Positions 1 through 9,912 of a stretch of 64,000 nt of DNA are shown piece after piece. Origin of the DNA: Chloroflexota bacterium. Its GTDB lineage: Bacteria > Chloroflexota > JAJPGV01. The notes under the pieces were generated by a model. The model made no database searches. It was not told where the DNA came from and saw only the letters and a list, made by a program, of their open reading frames with translations. The position numbers were made by a program, and so were the translations under genes. Where the stretch lies: assembly GCA_021325635.1 (NCBI GenBank), contig JAJPGV010000023.1:153045-217044 (forward strand). Reading direction: 5' to 3'. Numbering within the stretch: position 1 is the stretch's first letter; every line of letters begins with the position of its first letter.

Positions 1-712
1 GCGCATCGGGCAGCCAGGTGTGCAGCGGCCACAGCGGCACTTTCACGGCGAAGGCGGCGAAGAACGCCAAGAACACGGGTATCTGGAAGGCCAGCGGATA
101 GTGCACGTTGCCGAGCTGAGTGACGTCCAGCGTGCGCACCCCGTTCGCCAGGCCGGCGTGCTCGAAATACAGCGCCAGGATGGCGACCAGCATCAGCAGC
201 GAGCCGATGAAGGTGAACAGGAAGAACTTGATCGTCGCGTAGATCTTCCGCGGCCCGCCCCAGACGCCGATGATGACGTACATCGGCACCAGCACGATCT
301 CCCAGAAGACGTAGAACAGGAAGAGGTCCAGGGCGACGAACACGCCCAGCATGCCGAGCTCCAGCAGCAGGAAGGCGATCATGTATTCCTTGACCCGCAG
401 CTGCACCGCGCGCCAGGTGGAGAGGATGGCGATCCAGCTCAGCAGCGTCGTCAAGAACAGCAGCAGCACGCTCAGCCCGTCCACGCCGAGGTGGTATCTC
501 AGCCCGAGCGATCCCAGCCAGGGAATGTTCTCCTCGAACTGGTAGCCGGAGGCCGACTGGTTGAAGGCCAGCAGCAGGTAGATGCTCAGCAGGCAGTCAG
601 CCAGCATCACCACGAGCGTCGTCACTCGCAGGAGGCTCTTGTTCTCGGGCCGCATCGGCAGCAGCAGGGCAACGCCAACCAGCGGCAGGAAGACGATCAG
701 GCTCAGCAGCAT
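1..712 (-). CDS. nuoM: NADH-quinone oxidoreductase subunit M, partial (C-terminus beyond the window)
   Basis: Antiporter-like membrane subunit of respiratory complex I, part of the proton-pumping arm. About 237 N-terminal residues are present, and the gene runs off the left edge. It reads as successive hydrophobic segments, with the conserved FYVFWEIVLVPMYVIIG stretch that carries the membrane glutamate used in proton translocation, and LHTWLPDA near the cut end. The ATG is at 710-712, 30 bp after the nuoL stop, in the usual L-M order. nuoN would be expected just outside the window. The identity is clear; the length cannot be judged. Confidence 0.95.
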   Translation of the reverse strand, partial: MLLSLIVFLPLVGVALLLPMRPENKSLLRVTTLVVMLADCLLSIYLLLAFNQSASGYQFEENIPWLGSLGLRYHLGVDGLSVLLLFLTTLLSWIAILSTWRAVQLRVKEYMIAFLLLELGMLGVFVALDLFLFYVFWEIVLVPMYVIIGVWGGPRKIYATIKFFLFTFIGSLLMLVAILALYFEHAGLANGVRTLDVTQLGNVHYPLAFQIPVFLAFFAAFAVKVPLWPLHTWLPDA

Positions 713-742
713 GGCCAAGCCTCCGAGGTGCCGCACAGGGCC

Positions 743-2680
743 CTAACCATGGAACGTTCCGGAAAGGAGAAGGCTGCCCAGGATCACCAGCAGGCCCAGG
801 GACATGCCCAAGGCGTAGTTCCCCACGCTGCCGGTCTGGAGCCGCCGCAGACCCTGGCCCAGCCAGCGGATCAGGGCGCCGACGCCATTGACCATGCCGT
901 CGATGACCCCCGAGTCGAAGCCCCATAGGAAGCGCGCAAAGGCCAGAGTCGGCTGCACGATCGCCGCATCGTAGATCTCATCGAGGTACCACTTGTGGTA
1001 GAGCAGGTCGTACAGGCGTGGAAAGCGCGCGCTTACGGCCTGCGGGCTCCAGGCGCGTCGCAGGTACATCATCATGGCGATGTAGATGCCGATCACGGCG
1101 ATAAGCAGCGATGCGCCGATCAGTATCAGGGTTTCGACGAAGGCTGTTTCCGGGTGCTCGGCCCCGAGCACCGGCGCGAATACAGGGTCCAGGAAGTTGC
1201 GGAACAAACCGTGCTCCGGCGGCGCACCGACGGCAAAACCGGCCACGAGCGACAGCAGGGCCAGCACGGCCAGCGGCCCCACCATCCACCACGGCGATTC
1301 GTGCGGATGCACGTGGTGCGTGTCGAACCGCGGCGTTCCTTCGAATACCAGGAAGTACTCGCGGAACATGTAGAAGGCCGTCATCATGGCCGTGACCAGG
1401 CCGATGGCATACAGGGCGTACTGTCCGTTCACGAAGGCCCCGGTCAGGATCTCGTCCTTGGACCAGAAGCCGGCAAACGGAAAGATGCCGGAAATGGCCA
1501 GACAGGCAATGAGGAACGTCCCCGCGGTCCAGGGCATGTAACGACGCAGCCCGCCCATGTTCTGGATGTTCTGGGGGTCATCGTGAACACCGGCGTGCTC
1601 GAAAGCGTGCTCGACGCTGTGGATGACGGAGCCGGCGCCAAGGAACAGCAGCCCTTTGAAGAAGGCGTGGGTGAACAGATGGAAGATGCCTGAGACCGGC
1701 ACCACGACGCCGAGCGCCAGGAACATGTAGCCCAGCTGGCTCACGGTCGAGTAGGCCAGGATGCGCTTGATGTCATTTTGCACCAGCCCGATGCTGGCGG
1801 CGAAGATGGCGGTGATCCCGCCCACCCAGGCGACGACGCTCAACGTCACCGGCGTGTGGATGAACAGCGGGTACATGCGGGCAACCATGTAGACGCCGGC
1901 CGTGACCATCGTGGCGGCGTGGATCAGCGCGGACACCGGCGTGGGGCCCTCCATGGCGTCGGGAAGCCAGGTGTACAGCGGGATTTGGGCCGACTTGCCG
2001 CAGGCGCCGACGAACAGCAGCAGCGTGATCATGGTCAGGAAGCCCACTTCCACGGTGCTGGCCTTGTCGAAGACGGTAGTGAACGACAGGCTGCCGAACG
2101 TCAGCCAGATGAGGATGATGCCGATGGTGAAACCGAAGTCGCCCACGCGGTTGACGATGAAGGCCTTCATGGCGGCGTCGCTGGCCGACTTGCGGTTGTA
2201 CCAGAAGCCGATGAGCAGGTACGAGCACAGGCCCACGCCCTCCCAGCCGAGGAACAGCTGCAGGAAGTTGTTGGCCAGGACCAGCATCAACATGGCGAAG
2301 GTGAACAGGGGCAGGTAGCAGAAGAACCGCCAGAAGCTGCCGTCGTTGGCCATGTAGCCGACCGAGTAGATGTGCACCAGTAGTGAGACCGAGGTGACGA
2401 CGATGAGCATGACGGCTGCCAGCGGGTCGATGTAATAGCCCAGCTGGACGTTGAAGGCGCCGGACACGATCCACTGGTAGAAGGGCCCGTCCGCCAGTGG
2501 CCCCTCGTGATTTCCCGCCGCCATCACGCCGGCGAGCACGTACAGCGCCATCACGAATGAGATGGCGACCGCCAGGATGCCCACCGCGCCCGTGGCTTTG
2601 CCGAGCTTCTTGCCCAGGACCCCATTGATGATGGCGGCGGCCATAGGCGCCACCGGGATGATCCAGATGAGGCTCTGCAT
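743..2680 (-). CDS. nuoL: NADH-quinone oxidoreductase subunit L
   Basis: The largest antiporter-like subunit of complex I, 645 aa, a normal length for NuoL. It is almost wholly membrane-embedded. Recognisable family motifs include LFLGWEGVGLCSYLLIGFW (conserved glutamate), KSAQIPLYTWLPDAMEGPTP and ALIHAATMVTAGVY with its lysine/histidine channel residues. The C-terminal part has the amphipathic lateral-helix region and a final transmembrane helix. It lies between nuoK and nuoM in the usual order. The 82-bp gap to nuoK is one of the longer ones in the operon. Confidence 0.97.
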   Translation of the reverse strand: MQSLIWIIPVAPMAAAIINGVLGKKLGKATGAVGILAVAISFVMALYVLAGVMAAGNHEGPLADGPFYQWIVSGAFNVQLGYYIDPLAAVMLIVVTSVSLLVHIYSVGYMANDGSFWRFFCYLPLFTFAMLMLVLANNFLQLFLGWEGVGLCSYLLIGFWYNRKSASDAAMKAFIVNRVGDFGFTIGIILIWLTFGSLSFTTVFDKASTVEVGFLTMITLLLFVGACGKSAQIPLYTWLPDAMEGPTPVSALIHAATMVTAGVYMVARMYPLFIHTPVTLSVVAWVGGITAIFAASIGLVQNDIKRILAYSTVSQLGYMFLALGVVVPVSGIFHLFTHAFFKGLLFLGAGSVIHSVEHAFEHAGVHDDPQNIQNMGGLRRYMPWTAGTFLIACLAISGIFPFAGFWSKDEILTGAFVNGQYALYAIGLVTAMMTAFYMFREYFLVFEGTPRFDTHHVHPHESPWWMVGPLAVLALLSLVAGFAVGAPPEHGLFRNFLDPVFAPVLGAEHPETAFVETLILIGASLLIAVIGIYIAMMMYLRRAWSPQAVSARFPRLYDLLYHKWYLDEIYDAAIVQPTLAFARFLWGFDSGVIDGMVNGVGALIRWLGQGLRRLQTGSVGNYALGMSLGLLVILGSLLLSGTFHG

Positions 2681-2762
2681 TACGAGGCGCCGAGTCTCGC
2701 CGCCTGGCCGTGGCGGGGTGAGAGTCGCGGCGTTACGCCGTCTGCTGCTTGCTGACTCAAGC

Positions 2763-3071
2763 TCATCCCTTCAGAAGATTGAATTCGTCGCCGTTCAGGC
2801 TGTCCTTGTAATGCCGTACCAGCGACACGATGATGGCCAGCCCAACGGCCGCTTCAGCAGCCGCCACCACGAGCACGAAGAACACGAAGATCTGCCCGTT
2901 GACGTTGCCGAAGTAGCGGCTGAAAGCCACCAGGTTCAGGTTTGTGGCATTGAGCATGAGCTCGATGCTCATGAAGATGATCAAGATGTTGCGGCGCAGA
3001 ATGACGCCGGCCAACCCGGTCACGAACAGCACAGCGGCCAGCGCCAGGGCGTAGTTCAGAGGAACGCTCAT
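2763..3071 (-). CDS. nuoK: NADH-quinone oxidoreductase subunit K
   Basis: Small complex I membrane subunit (MrpC-like), 102 aa with three predicted transmembrane helices, the usual family size. The conserved helix with the buried glutamates is visible ([14 protein letters not shown], then [13 protein letters not shown]). The ATG at 3069-3071 gives the standard N-terminus ([16 protein letters not shown]). A longer upstream reading would add 71 non-homologous residues overlapping nuoJ, so I reject it. Confidence 0.96.
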   Translation of the reverse strand: MSVPLNYALALAAVLFVTGLAGVILRRNILIIFMSIELMLNATNLNLVAFSRYFGNVNGQIFVFFVLVVAAAEAAVGLAIIVSLVRHYKDSLNGDEFNLLKG

Positions 3072-3126
3072 CGGAATGCCGAGCGCCGGGTGCGGAGTGC
3101 TGAGGGGGCAGCGAAATGCTGGTTGC

Positions 3127-3765
3127 TCATGCGTGATGTCCTCCGGCAGGGACCAGCTCTTCTTCCGGCTCCAGGTGGCCGCCTTCTTTGGCGCGCACCT
3201 TGGTGTCGAACTCGAGCGCTTCCTCGATGCGCACCTGCTCCTCGCGGTCTTCGGCGCCGTGTCCGGCCAGCCCGATGGCGCCAATCAAGCCCACCGTCAG
3301 AACGAGTGAGGCCAGCTCGAAGGGCAGCAGGAAGTTCGAGTACAGCTCCTGGCCGAGGTTCTGCACGCTGCCCAGCTGGGCGGCTTGCAGGGTGGACAGC
3401 GCCGCTGCCGGCAACCCGCTGATGTTGATGGCCCCGACCGCCGCGCCGAGCAGCGCTACGAGCAGCACAGCGATAGGCGCCGCGAGGCCGAACTGGTTCT
3501 GGAACTGGCGCGTTCGCATGCCGCCGCGAATGTCCAGCAGCATCATGGTGAACAGGAACAGCACGATGATCGCGCCGGCGTAGACGATAACTTCGGTAGC
3601 GGCGATGAATTCGGCGTTCAGCAGCACGAATTCTCCCGCCAGGCACAGGATGGTAAGCGCCAGGAAGATGGCGCTGTGCACCGGGTTGCGGCGCAGGATG
3701 ACGTTGAGACTCGAGACGACGGCCACCGCGGCCAGCACGATGAATACGGCGGTCGGAGCATTCAT
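3127..3765 (-). CDS. nuoJ: NADH-quinone oxidoreductase subunit J
   Basis: Complex I membrane subunit with about five transmembrane helices, 212 aa. The N-terminal half is conserved, including the third-helix region [20 protein letters not shown] that forms the pi-bulge in solved structures of the family. The C-terminal about 40 residues are hydrophilic and charged ([15 protein letters not shown] and a Glu-rich end), slightly longer than usual. It sits between nuoI and nuoK in standard order. Confidence 0.95.
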   Translation of the reverse strand: MNAPTAVFIVLAAVAVVSSLNVILRRNPVHSAIFLALTILCLAGEFVLLNAEFIAATEVIVYAGAIIVLFLFTMMLLDIRGGMRTRQFQNQFGLAAPIAVLLVALLGAAVGAINISGLPAAALSTLQAAQLGSVQNLGQELYSNFLLPFELASLVLTVGLIGAIGLAGHGAEDREEQVRIEEALEFDTKVRAKEGGHLEPEEELVPAGGHHA

Positions 3766-3817
3766 GCTCGGCCGCCCGCCACTGATGGGTCGCCAGCCGG
3801 CCCCTGCGCGGTGCTTC

Positions 3818-4408
3818 TCATACGCTCTTCGATCGCACCGGCACAGCTACGGGCGTCGGGCGCTCGACCGGACCCTCGGACAGGTCGAGAGGCTTGTTCT
3901 CGAGCAGCCGGCCGCTCTCGGTATCAGGATCGGGCAACCTGAACTCGACCGCGCCCTTGGTGGCCTGATACGTCGGTTCGAAACGGCGCCCGAGCTCCAT
4001 GAGCTGCTGCAGGTCGAAGATCATGTTGCGGCGGCTGAAGCCAGCCATGTCCTGAATGTCGCTCATGACGACGGCCTCAACCGGACAGGCGGCGGCGCAA
4101 TAGCCACAGAACAGGCAGTGCGACGCATCGAGGATGTAAGCCTCCAGGATACGCACGCGGCGGTCGCCCCCTTCGGGTTGCGCGTGGACTTCGAGGCAGT
4201 GGCCGGGACACACCACCTCGCACAGGCCGCAGGCCACGCAGCGGCACTCCCCAGTATCGGGGAAGCTGCGCAGCACGGGCATGCCCCGCTCACGCGCCTG
4301 CTCGGGCCTCCGCTCCTCGGGGAACTGGATGGTCGTCGGCGGACGGAAGAGGTTGTCGAAGGTGACTTTGAGCCCATCGATCATGGGCGCAACCGGTACT
4401 TTGGCCAT
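3818..4408 (-). CDS. nuoI: NADH-quinone oxidoreductase subunit I (2x[4Fe-4S] ferredoxin)
   Basis: Peripheral-arm subunit carrying clusters N6a and N6b, which pass electrons towards N2 in NuoB. 196 aa. Two ferredoxin motifs are visible: CRCVACGLCEVVCPGHC, then CLFCGYCAAACPVEAV. The ATG at 4406-4408 gives MAKVPVAPMIDGLKVTF. The same frame is open further upstream inside nuoH, but that part is not homologous. The start lies 11 bp after the nuoH stop. The C-terminal tail is Pro/Glu-rich. Confidence 0.95.
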   Translation of the reverse strand: MAKVPVAPMIDGLKVTFDNLFRPPTTIQFPEERRPEQARERGMPVLRSFPDTGECRCVACGLCEVVCPGHCLEVHAQPEGGDRRVRILEAYILDASHCLFCGYCAAACPVEAVVMSDIQDMAGFSRRNMIFDLQQLMELGRRFEPTYQATKGAVEFRLPDPDTESGRLLENKPLDLSEGPVERPTPVAVPVRSKSV

Positions 4409-4419
4409 AGCTCCCTCCC

Positions 4420-5451
4420 TTACACTCCCACGCCAAGGCTGGCGGCGATGGTTTTCCACGCCGCCACGATGAAGAAGTTGGCGATGCCAATGGGCAGGAA
4501 GACCTTCCAGTTCAGCGTCATGAGCTCGTCGTATCGTATGCGCGGCCAGGTGGCGCCGACCCAGATGATGGTGAATATCAGCGCGTAACACTTGGCGATG
4601 AACCACAGCCAGCCGGGAATGAAGCTCAGCGCTCCGAACGGTGGAAGCCAACCGCCAAAGAACAGGATCACCGCGACGCACACCCACAGCAGCATGGCGC
4701 TCCACTCGGCCGTCTGGTAGATGAAGAAGCGGGCGCCGGAGTATTCGACGTGATAGCCCGCGACGAGCTCGGATTCGGCTTCGGGCAGATCGAAGGGCGG
4801 CCGAGCTGACTCGGCCATGATACCGGCGAAGAAGATGATGAACGCCGGGAACTGCCGCACGATGTACCACGTGGCAAACGTGCCACTGGCCTGGCCCTCC
4901 ACGATGTCGCCGAGATTCAGGCTGTGCGCCAGCATGACTACCCCGATCACGGACAGACCGAGCGTTACTTCATATGAGATCATCTGCGCCGAAGCGCGCA
5001 GGCTGCCCATCATGCCGTACTTGTTGTTGGATGCCCAACCGCCCATGACCACGCCATACACACCCATCGAGGTGAGCGCCAGCACGATCAGCAATCCGAC
5101 GTTGGTATTCGAGATCACCGGGTGCAGGACCGTCTGACCGAAGCTCCAGTCGTTGCTGAAGGGGACCACCGCGAAGGCCACGAAGATGGGGATGATGAGC
5201 AGCGCGGGACCGATCTTGAACAGCAGGCGGTCCGAGTCTGCCGGGATGGTGTCCTCTTTGATCAGCATCTTGACGGCATCGGCCAGCGACTGCAGGAGGC
5301 CTTCAGGGCCCACGCGATTGGGCCCCATGCGGCTCTGCATGCGGCCGAGCTCTTTGCGGAAGAAGTAGACGTTGATGTAGGCGGCCAGGCTCACGCCAAT
5401 CAGGACGATGACCACCTTAGCCAGGACTATGAACGGGTAGTACCACTCCAT
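4420..5451 (-). CDS. nuoH: NADH-quinone oxidoreductase subunit H
   Basis: Membrane subunit at the junction with the peripheral arm, forming much of the quinone chamber. 343 aa with about eight transmembrane helices. Signature segments are [20 protein letters not shown] near the N-terminus, [20 protein letters not shown] in the cytoplasmic loop and [17 protein letters not shown] near the C-terminus. The ATG overlaps the nuoG stop by one base (TGATG arrangement), so translation is probably coupled. Confidence 0.97.
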   Translation of the reverse strand: MEWYYPFIVLAKVVIVLIGVSLAAYINVYFFRKELGRMQSRMGPNRVGPEGLLQSLADAVKMLIKEDTIPADSDRLLFKIGPALLIIPIFVAFAVVPFSNDWSFGQTVLHPVISNTNVGLLIVLALTSMGVYGVVMGGWASNNKYGMMGSLRASAQMISYEVTLGLSVIGVVMLAHSLNLGDIVEGQASGTFATWYIVRQFPAFIIFFAGIMAESARPPFDLPEAESELVAGYHVEYSGARFFIYQTAEWSAMLLWVCVAVILFFGGWLPPFGALSFIPGWLWFIAKCYALIFTIIWVGATWPRIRYDELMTLNWKVFLPIGIANFFIVAAWKTIAASLGVGV

Positions 5452-8114
5452 CAGGCGGTCACCGGCTCCTTATTGAAGCCGGGAAAGCCCAGCCTTTTTT
5501 CCTCACGCGGCTCGACTCGCACCGGCACTGCCCCGGTGGAGGCGCCAAAGAGCCGGTCAATGGCTTCGCCTTCGCTCACCACGAACGAGGGCTGCACATA
5601 GCCTGGAATCATCACCACGCCCTTGGGCATGGAGCGGTTCACGTCGGCCTGCATGAGGACGCCTCCACTGGCCGAGGTCACGCGCACCTCGCTGCCCTGC
5701 TCGATCGCGAGCGCCGCCGCGTCCACCGGGCTGATGGCCACCTTGCCGGTGGGGTACAGCCCCAGCAATCCGTCGGCGTAACGCGACGTCGAGCCCGATA
5801 CCCAGCGCTGCGGGCCGGTGATCAGCGTGAGCGGGTAGTCGGCGTTGCCCGCGCCGCTGGGCGCGGAGCCGACGTCCTGGTAGCGGTACGCCACTCCCTC
5901 CTTGCCGGCCTGGCCGTCGGCGCTGAAGCCGGCATTGAAGCGCGAATCGCCCTGGGGGCCGATCGGCGTGGGTGGGACGCGCAAGGCCTGGGTGGTGCTG
6001 ATGGCGGCAAGCAGCGGATTGCCTACCGGGTTGGCTGCGCCAAGCTTGAGGTGCGGTACAGGTGGGATGCTGCGGCCGGTTGCCGCTTCGAGCTCTCGCG
6101 ACACGTCGACCGCGCTGCGGTAACTGAACGAAACGGGGTCCTTGCCCAGCTTCTCCGCGACCCGCCGTGCCAGCTCGGCCGTGATCTGCCAGTCGGGCCG
6201 TGATTGGCCGATGGGCGGGATGGCCCGGTTGAACCACTGCACGCGGCCCTCGAAGTTCGTGAAGGTGCCCTGCCGCTCGGCGTAGCTGTTCGCCGGGAAG
6301 ACGACGTCCGCGCGCTTGGCGGTTTCGGACATGATGATGTCCTGGACGATCAGCAGCGGCAGTCTGGGCAGCCGGTCAAAGAGGGTCTCGCCCACCACGT
6401 ACAGCGCCTGGATGCCGCCGGCTTCGTCCAGCATCTGGTCGAGGGTCAGACCCGAGTCGATGGCAGGCTGGTAGCCGGGCAGACGGTCGGCCAGCAGGCC
6501 CGCCTCCATCGTGCCCATCGAGTTGTTCTTCTCGGGCAAGAAGATGACGCCGTTCCCTTCACCCTCGACCTTGCCGCTGACGATGGCCAGGTTGGCCACG
6601 GCAGCCCCAATGCTGGCGGCACGGCCGCGCAGCCAGTGTCCGGTGCAGAGTGCGAAGACCGCGCTCTGAGCCTCGGCTAGGGCAGCCGCGGCCTGCTCGA
6701 TCGCCTCTTCCGGCAGACCATGGCCGGTCAACGAGGCCGGCAGCTGGCCGGAGGTGGCGAGCGCCGCCGCACCAGCCGCTTGCTTGAGGGCTGCCACCCG
6801 CGCGGCGATGGCGCTCAGCGCTGCCGCTTCCTGAGCCGGCTTGACGCGCAGGTCGATGGTCTTCCATTTCGAGAGCTGCGTGCGGTACGGGTTGATCTGG
6901 ATGATCGTCGCGCCGTTGTAGCGCGAGGCGTTTTGGAGGCGGATGCTGGCGATGTCGGCCGCCTGGCTGGCATCGCCTACGACCACGATTACCTCGGCCT
7001 TGCGCACGTTGGCGTTCAGGTCCGTTACCGGCTGGATGCCCGAGCGCTGAATGGCCTCGAGAGCGGGCCAGTCGCCGGCGCGCGCGGTCGAGTCCACATT
7101 GGGCGTACCGATGACCTCCCGGGCGAGCTTCTGCAGCGTGAAAGCGTCTTCGTTGCTGATGCGCCGCGAGCCCACTACGCCGATGGCCTTGGGGTTCTTT
7201 CGGGCAATCTCCGCCAGGCGGGTTGCCGCTACTTCGAAGGCTTCCTCCCAGGTGGCGGCTTCGAGGCCACCTTCAGGCGTCCGCCGTATGTAGGGCATGG
7301 TCAGCCGGTCGGCATGATGGATGAAGCCATAGCCGAAGCGGCCAAGCGCGCATAGGAAGCCGTCGTTGTGGCCATAGCCGGGATGGGCTCGTACCCGCCT
7401 GACCTCGCCCTTGAAGTGCTCGAGGTCCATTGTGCAGCCCACACTGCAGTAGTTGCAGGTGGTGTGGGTCTTCTGCATCTGCCAGGCGCGGTTCTTGAAC
7501 TTGAAGACCTTGCTGGTCAGTGCGCCCACCGGGCAGACCTCGATGCACTCCCCGCAGGAGGTGCATTCGAGCGGCTGGCCAAAGGCCGTGTCGACCACGA
7601 CTTCGAAACCTCGGTTAGCCATCTCGATGGCGCCTTCGCCGCGGATCTCGTCGCAGGCGCGGACGCACTTGCCGCAGGCGATGCAGCGCGTCAGGAAGGG
7701 CTCCACGACCGGGTGCCGGAAGTCGACGGGGACGGTGATCTTCTCGTCGCGGACCGGTACTTCGCCGATGCCCATCTCGAAGGTTCGCGACTGCAGCTCG
7801 CAGTCGCCCGACTTGTCGCAGTACGGGCAGTCCAAGGGGTGATGCACCAGCAGGTAGGCGACCATCTCACGCCGGGCCTTCATCGCGTCAGGCGTAGTGG
7901 TCAGCACCGACATGCCGTCGCGCACCGTCGTGCAGCAGGCTGCCACAAGGCGGCCGTTGGCCTCTACCATGCACAACCTGCAGGCGCCGAACGGCTTCAT
8001 GCGTGGATCCCAGCAGTAGGTGGGGACAGCGATGTCGAGCTTGCGCGCCGCCTCGAGAATCGACGACGTCGAGGAGACTTCGACTTCCTGGCCGTCGACC
8101 GTCAGCTTGGCCAT
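5451..8114 (-). CDS. nuoG: NADH-quinone oxidoreductase subunit G
   Basis: Large peripheral-arm Fe-S subunit, 887 aa. The N-terminal 2Fe-2S ferredoxin domain contains CWDPRMKPFGACRLCMVEA and a downstream Cys. It is followed by the His/Cys site of N5 (HHPLDCPYCDKSGDCELQ), two 4Fe-4S motifs (CIACGKCVRACD and CTSCGECIEVCP) and CNYCSVGC, the N7-type motif. The rest is a molybdopterin-oxidoreductase-like domain ending in a beta-barrel region; in complex I this domain has no cofactor. All expected cluster ligands are visible. Confidence 0.95.
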   Translation of the reverse strand: MAKLTVDGQEVEVSSTSSILEAARKLDIAVPTYCWDPRMKPFGACRLCMVEANGRLVAACCTTVRDGMSVLTTTPDAMKARREMVAYLLVHHPLDCPYCDKSGDCELQSRTFEMGIGEVPVRDEKITVPVDFRHPVVEPFLTRCIACGKCVRACDEIRGEGAIEMANRGFEVVVDTAFGQPLECTSCGECIEVCPVGALTSKVFKFKNRAWQMQKTHTTCNYCSVGCTMDLEHFKGEVRRVRAHPGYGHNDGFLCALGRFGYGFIHHADRLTMPYIRRTPEGGLEAATWEEAFEVAATRLAEIARKNPKAIGVVGSRRISNEDAFTLQKLAREVIGTPNVDSTARAGDWPALEAIQRSGIQPVTDLNANVRKAEVIVVVGDASQAADIASIRLQNASRYNGATIIQINPYRTQLSKWKTIDLRVKPAQEAAALSAIAARVAALKQAAGAAALATSGQLPASLTGHGLPEEAIEQAAAALAEAQSAVFALCTGHWLRGRAASIGAAVANLAIVSGKVEGEGNGVIFLPEKNNSMGTMEAGLLADRLPGYQPAIDSGLTLDQMLDEAGGIQALYVVGETLFDRLPRLPLLIVQDIIMSETAKRADVVFPANSYAERQGTFTNFEGRVQWFNRAIPPIGQSRPDWQITAELARRVAEKLGKDPVSFSYRSAVDVSRELEAATGRSIPPVPHLKLGAANPVGNPLLAAISTTQALRVPPTPIGPQGDSRFNAGFSADGQAGKEGVAYRYQDVGSAPSGAGNADYPLTLITGPQRWVSGSTSRYADGLLGLYPTGKVAISPVDAAALAIEQGSEVRVTSASGGVLMQADVNRSMPKGVVMIPGYVQPSFVVSEGEAIDRLFGASTGAVPVRVEPREEKRLGFPGFNKEPVTA

Positions 8115-8147
8115 CAGCGCTCCTCCGAGTTCATAGCTGGCAGCACC

Positions 8148-9887
8148 TCAGTGCACCCTCACCGGCTGCATGAGCAGGTAGCCGGTTTGGCCCACCTCCT
8201 CAGGCGGCTTCATACGGCAGACGCCGGCCGGGCAGCGCTTATCCAGGATGTGGGCCTCGATCTCCTCGCGCCAGTGCTGCAGCGCCATGAAGACCGGGTA
8301 CGGGGCGGCCTGGCCATGACCGCAGATCGACAGCTTGGCCACCTGGTCGCCCATATCCTCCAGGGTGAGGATGTCGGCCGGCACTCCTCGGCCTTCGCTG
8401 ATCCGGCTGAGCGTGACCAACAGCTCGTGGCAGCCAATGCGGCAGGGCGTGCACTTGCCGCAGGACTGGTTCTCCATAAAGGCCATGAAGTACTTGATCA
8501 CGTCCAGGATGCAGGCCGAATCGTCGAGGACGATCACGCCCCCGGCGCCATAGGCCAGCAGTCCGATGGCGTTGCAGTCCTTGGGGTTGGCGGGCGTGTC
8601 GAACAGATGCGGAGGAATGGGCCCGCCGGTAGGTCCGCCGAAGATCACCGTCTTGAGCGGCCTGCCGGAGCGCATCGGCCCGGCCAGTTCGTTGGCGAAG
8701 TGCTTGACCGGGATGCCGAACGGCGCTTCGATTAGACCGACGAACTCGTTGTGCCCGGTGATCGAGTACATCTTGGTGCCGGTCATGCCCTGTCCGATGC
8801 CCGCGAACCATGCGCCGCCATTGTTGAGAATCGAAGGCACGAACGAGAAGCTCTCGGTGTTGTTGACGACGGTCGGCTTCTCCCACAGCCCCGCTTCGAC
8901 CGAGCGCTGCAGCTTCACTCTGGGGAGCGCTCGGCCACCCTCGATCGATGCCTGCATGGCCGAGGCCTCGCCCGACACGTACGAGCCGAATCCGCGCCTG
9001 GTCTCGATGTCGAACTCCAGGTCGAAGCCCAGCACCTGCTTGCCCAGGATGCCGACCTCATTGGCCTGCTGCACCGCCCGGTTGAAGCGCTCGACGGCCA
9101 GCGGATGGGGACCGATGTAGTTGTAGCCTTTGTGGCTCTGGATCACCGCCGCGCAGATGGTCATCCCCTCGATCAGCATGTGTGGGTTGCTTTCCAGCAG
9201 CCGGCGATCCTTGTAGATAGAGGGCTCGCCCTCCTCCGTGTTGCAGACCACGAACTTCGGTCTGCCGCGGGCCTTCATGCCGCCTTCCCACTTGATGCCG
9301 ATGGGGAAGTAGCCGCCACCGCGTCCGGCCAGGCCGGAGGTCTTGAGCTCTTCGATCACCCGCTCCGGGGGGAGCTCTCCCGACAGCACCTTGAAGAGCG
9401 CGCTGTAGCCGCCGTGGGCAATGTAGTCGAATACGTCCTCCGGATCGATCCGGCCCCACAGCTCCATGATGATGCGCCGCTGCACGCTGAACCAGGGCAA
9501 GCTCTGGAGCGCCGGGATGCCCTGGTAGGGCTCGTTGGCGTCGACGAACAGCCCCAGCCCGTTGTTCACCCTGTTGCCGAGCACCGCTTCGTCCAAGAAG
9601 CGCGGCACGTCCGCGGCCTTGACCGGCCCGTACCATACGGCCGGCGCGCCGGGCCGAACGACCGTGACCAGTGGGGCCTTCCAGTCCATGCCGAAGTTGC
9701 CCGTCCGCTCGATGCACACGTCCAATCCGCGGCGGGCGATCTCGTCCTGGAAGGCAGCCTTGGTCCGGCGCCCGCCCATGTCGTAGTCGGGCGCGGACTC
9801 GGCCAGGATGATCCGGGGACGCTGCTGGCTGATCTTGTCCTGCCAGCGCTGATCGGCTTGCGCCTTCAGCTCCTGATAGGAGGCCAT
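8148..9887 (-). CDS. nuoF: NADH-quinone oxidoreductase subunit F (HndC/HydB-like, divergent)
   Basis: NADH- and FMN-binding subunit with the N3 cluster. At 579 aa it is about 150 longer than typical NuoF. The ATG at 9885-9887 is preceded by GGAGG. Residues 1 to about 130 form a thioredoxin-fold-like extension without the four-Cys site. The nucleotide region reads GRGGGYFPIGIKWEGG and CNTEEGEPSIYKDRR, both altered from the usual GRGGAGFPTGLKW and CNADExEPGT. The N3 motif is SCGKCTPCRIGC. The C-terminus has DKRCPAGVC, a motif that in HydB/HndC-type subunits precedes a ferredoxin domain; here the protein ends about 20 residues later. The position in the operon makes the role firm. Confidence 0.9.
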   Translation of the reverse strand: MASYQELKAQADQRWQDKISQQRPRIILAESAPDYDMGGRRTKAAFQDEIARRGLDVCIERTGNFGMDWKAPLVTVVRPGAPAVWYGPVKAADVPRFLDEAVLGNRVNNGLGLFVDANEPYQGIPALQSLPWFSVQRRIIMELWGRIDPEDVFDYIAHGGYSALFKVLSGELPPERVIEELKTSGLAGRGGGYFPIGIKWEGGMKARGRPKFVVCNTEEGEPSIYKDRRLLESNPHMLIEGMTICAAVIQSHKGYNYIGPHPLAVERFNRAVQQANEVGILGKQVLGFDLEFDIETRRGFGSYVSGEASAMQASIEGGRALPRVKLQRSVEAGLWEKPTVVNNTESFSFVPSILNNGGAWFAGIGQGMTGTKMYSITGHNEFVGLIEAPFGIPVKHFANELAGPMRSGRPLKTVIFGGPTGGPIPPHLFDTPANPKDCNAIGLLAYGAGGVIVLDDSACILDVIKYFMAFMENQSCGKCTPCRIGCHELLVTLSRISEGRGVPADILTLEDMGDQVAKLSICGHGQAAPYPVFMALQHWREEIEAHILDKRCPAGVCRMKPPEEVGQTGYLLMQPVRVH

Positions 9888-9912
9888 CAACGGGCCTCCG
9901 CTGCCATACGCA

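Noticed and set aside
20..928. A long plus-strand frame opposite nuoM/nuoL
   Set aside because: The translation is rich in Gln, Glu, His and Arg without motifs. The opposite strand encodes NuoM and NuoL with conserved motifs.
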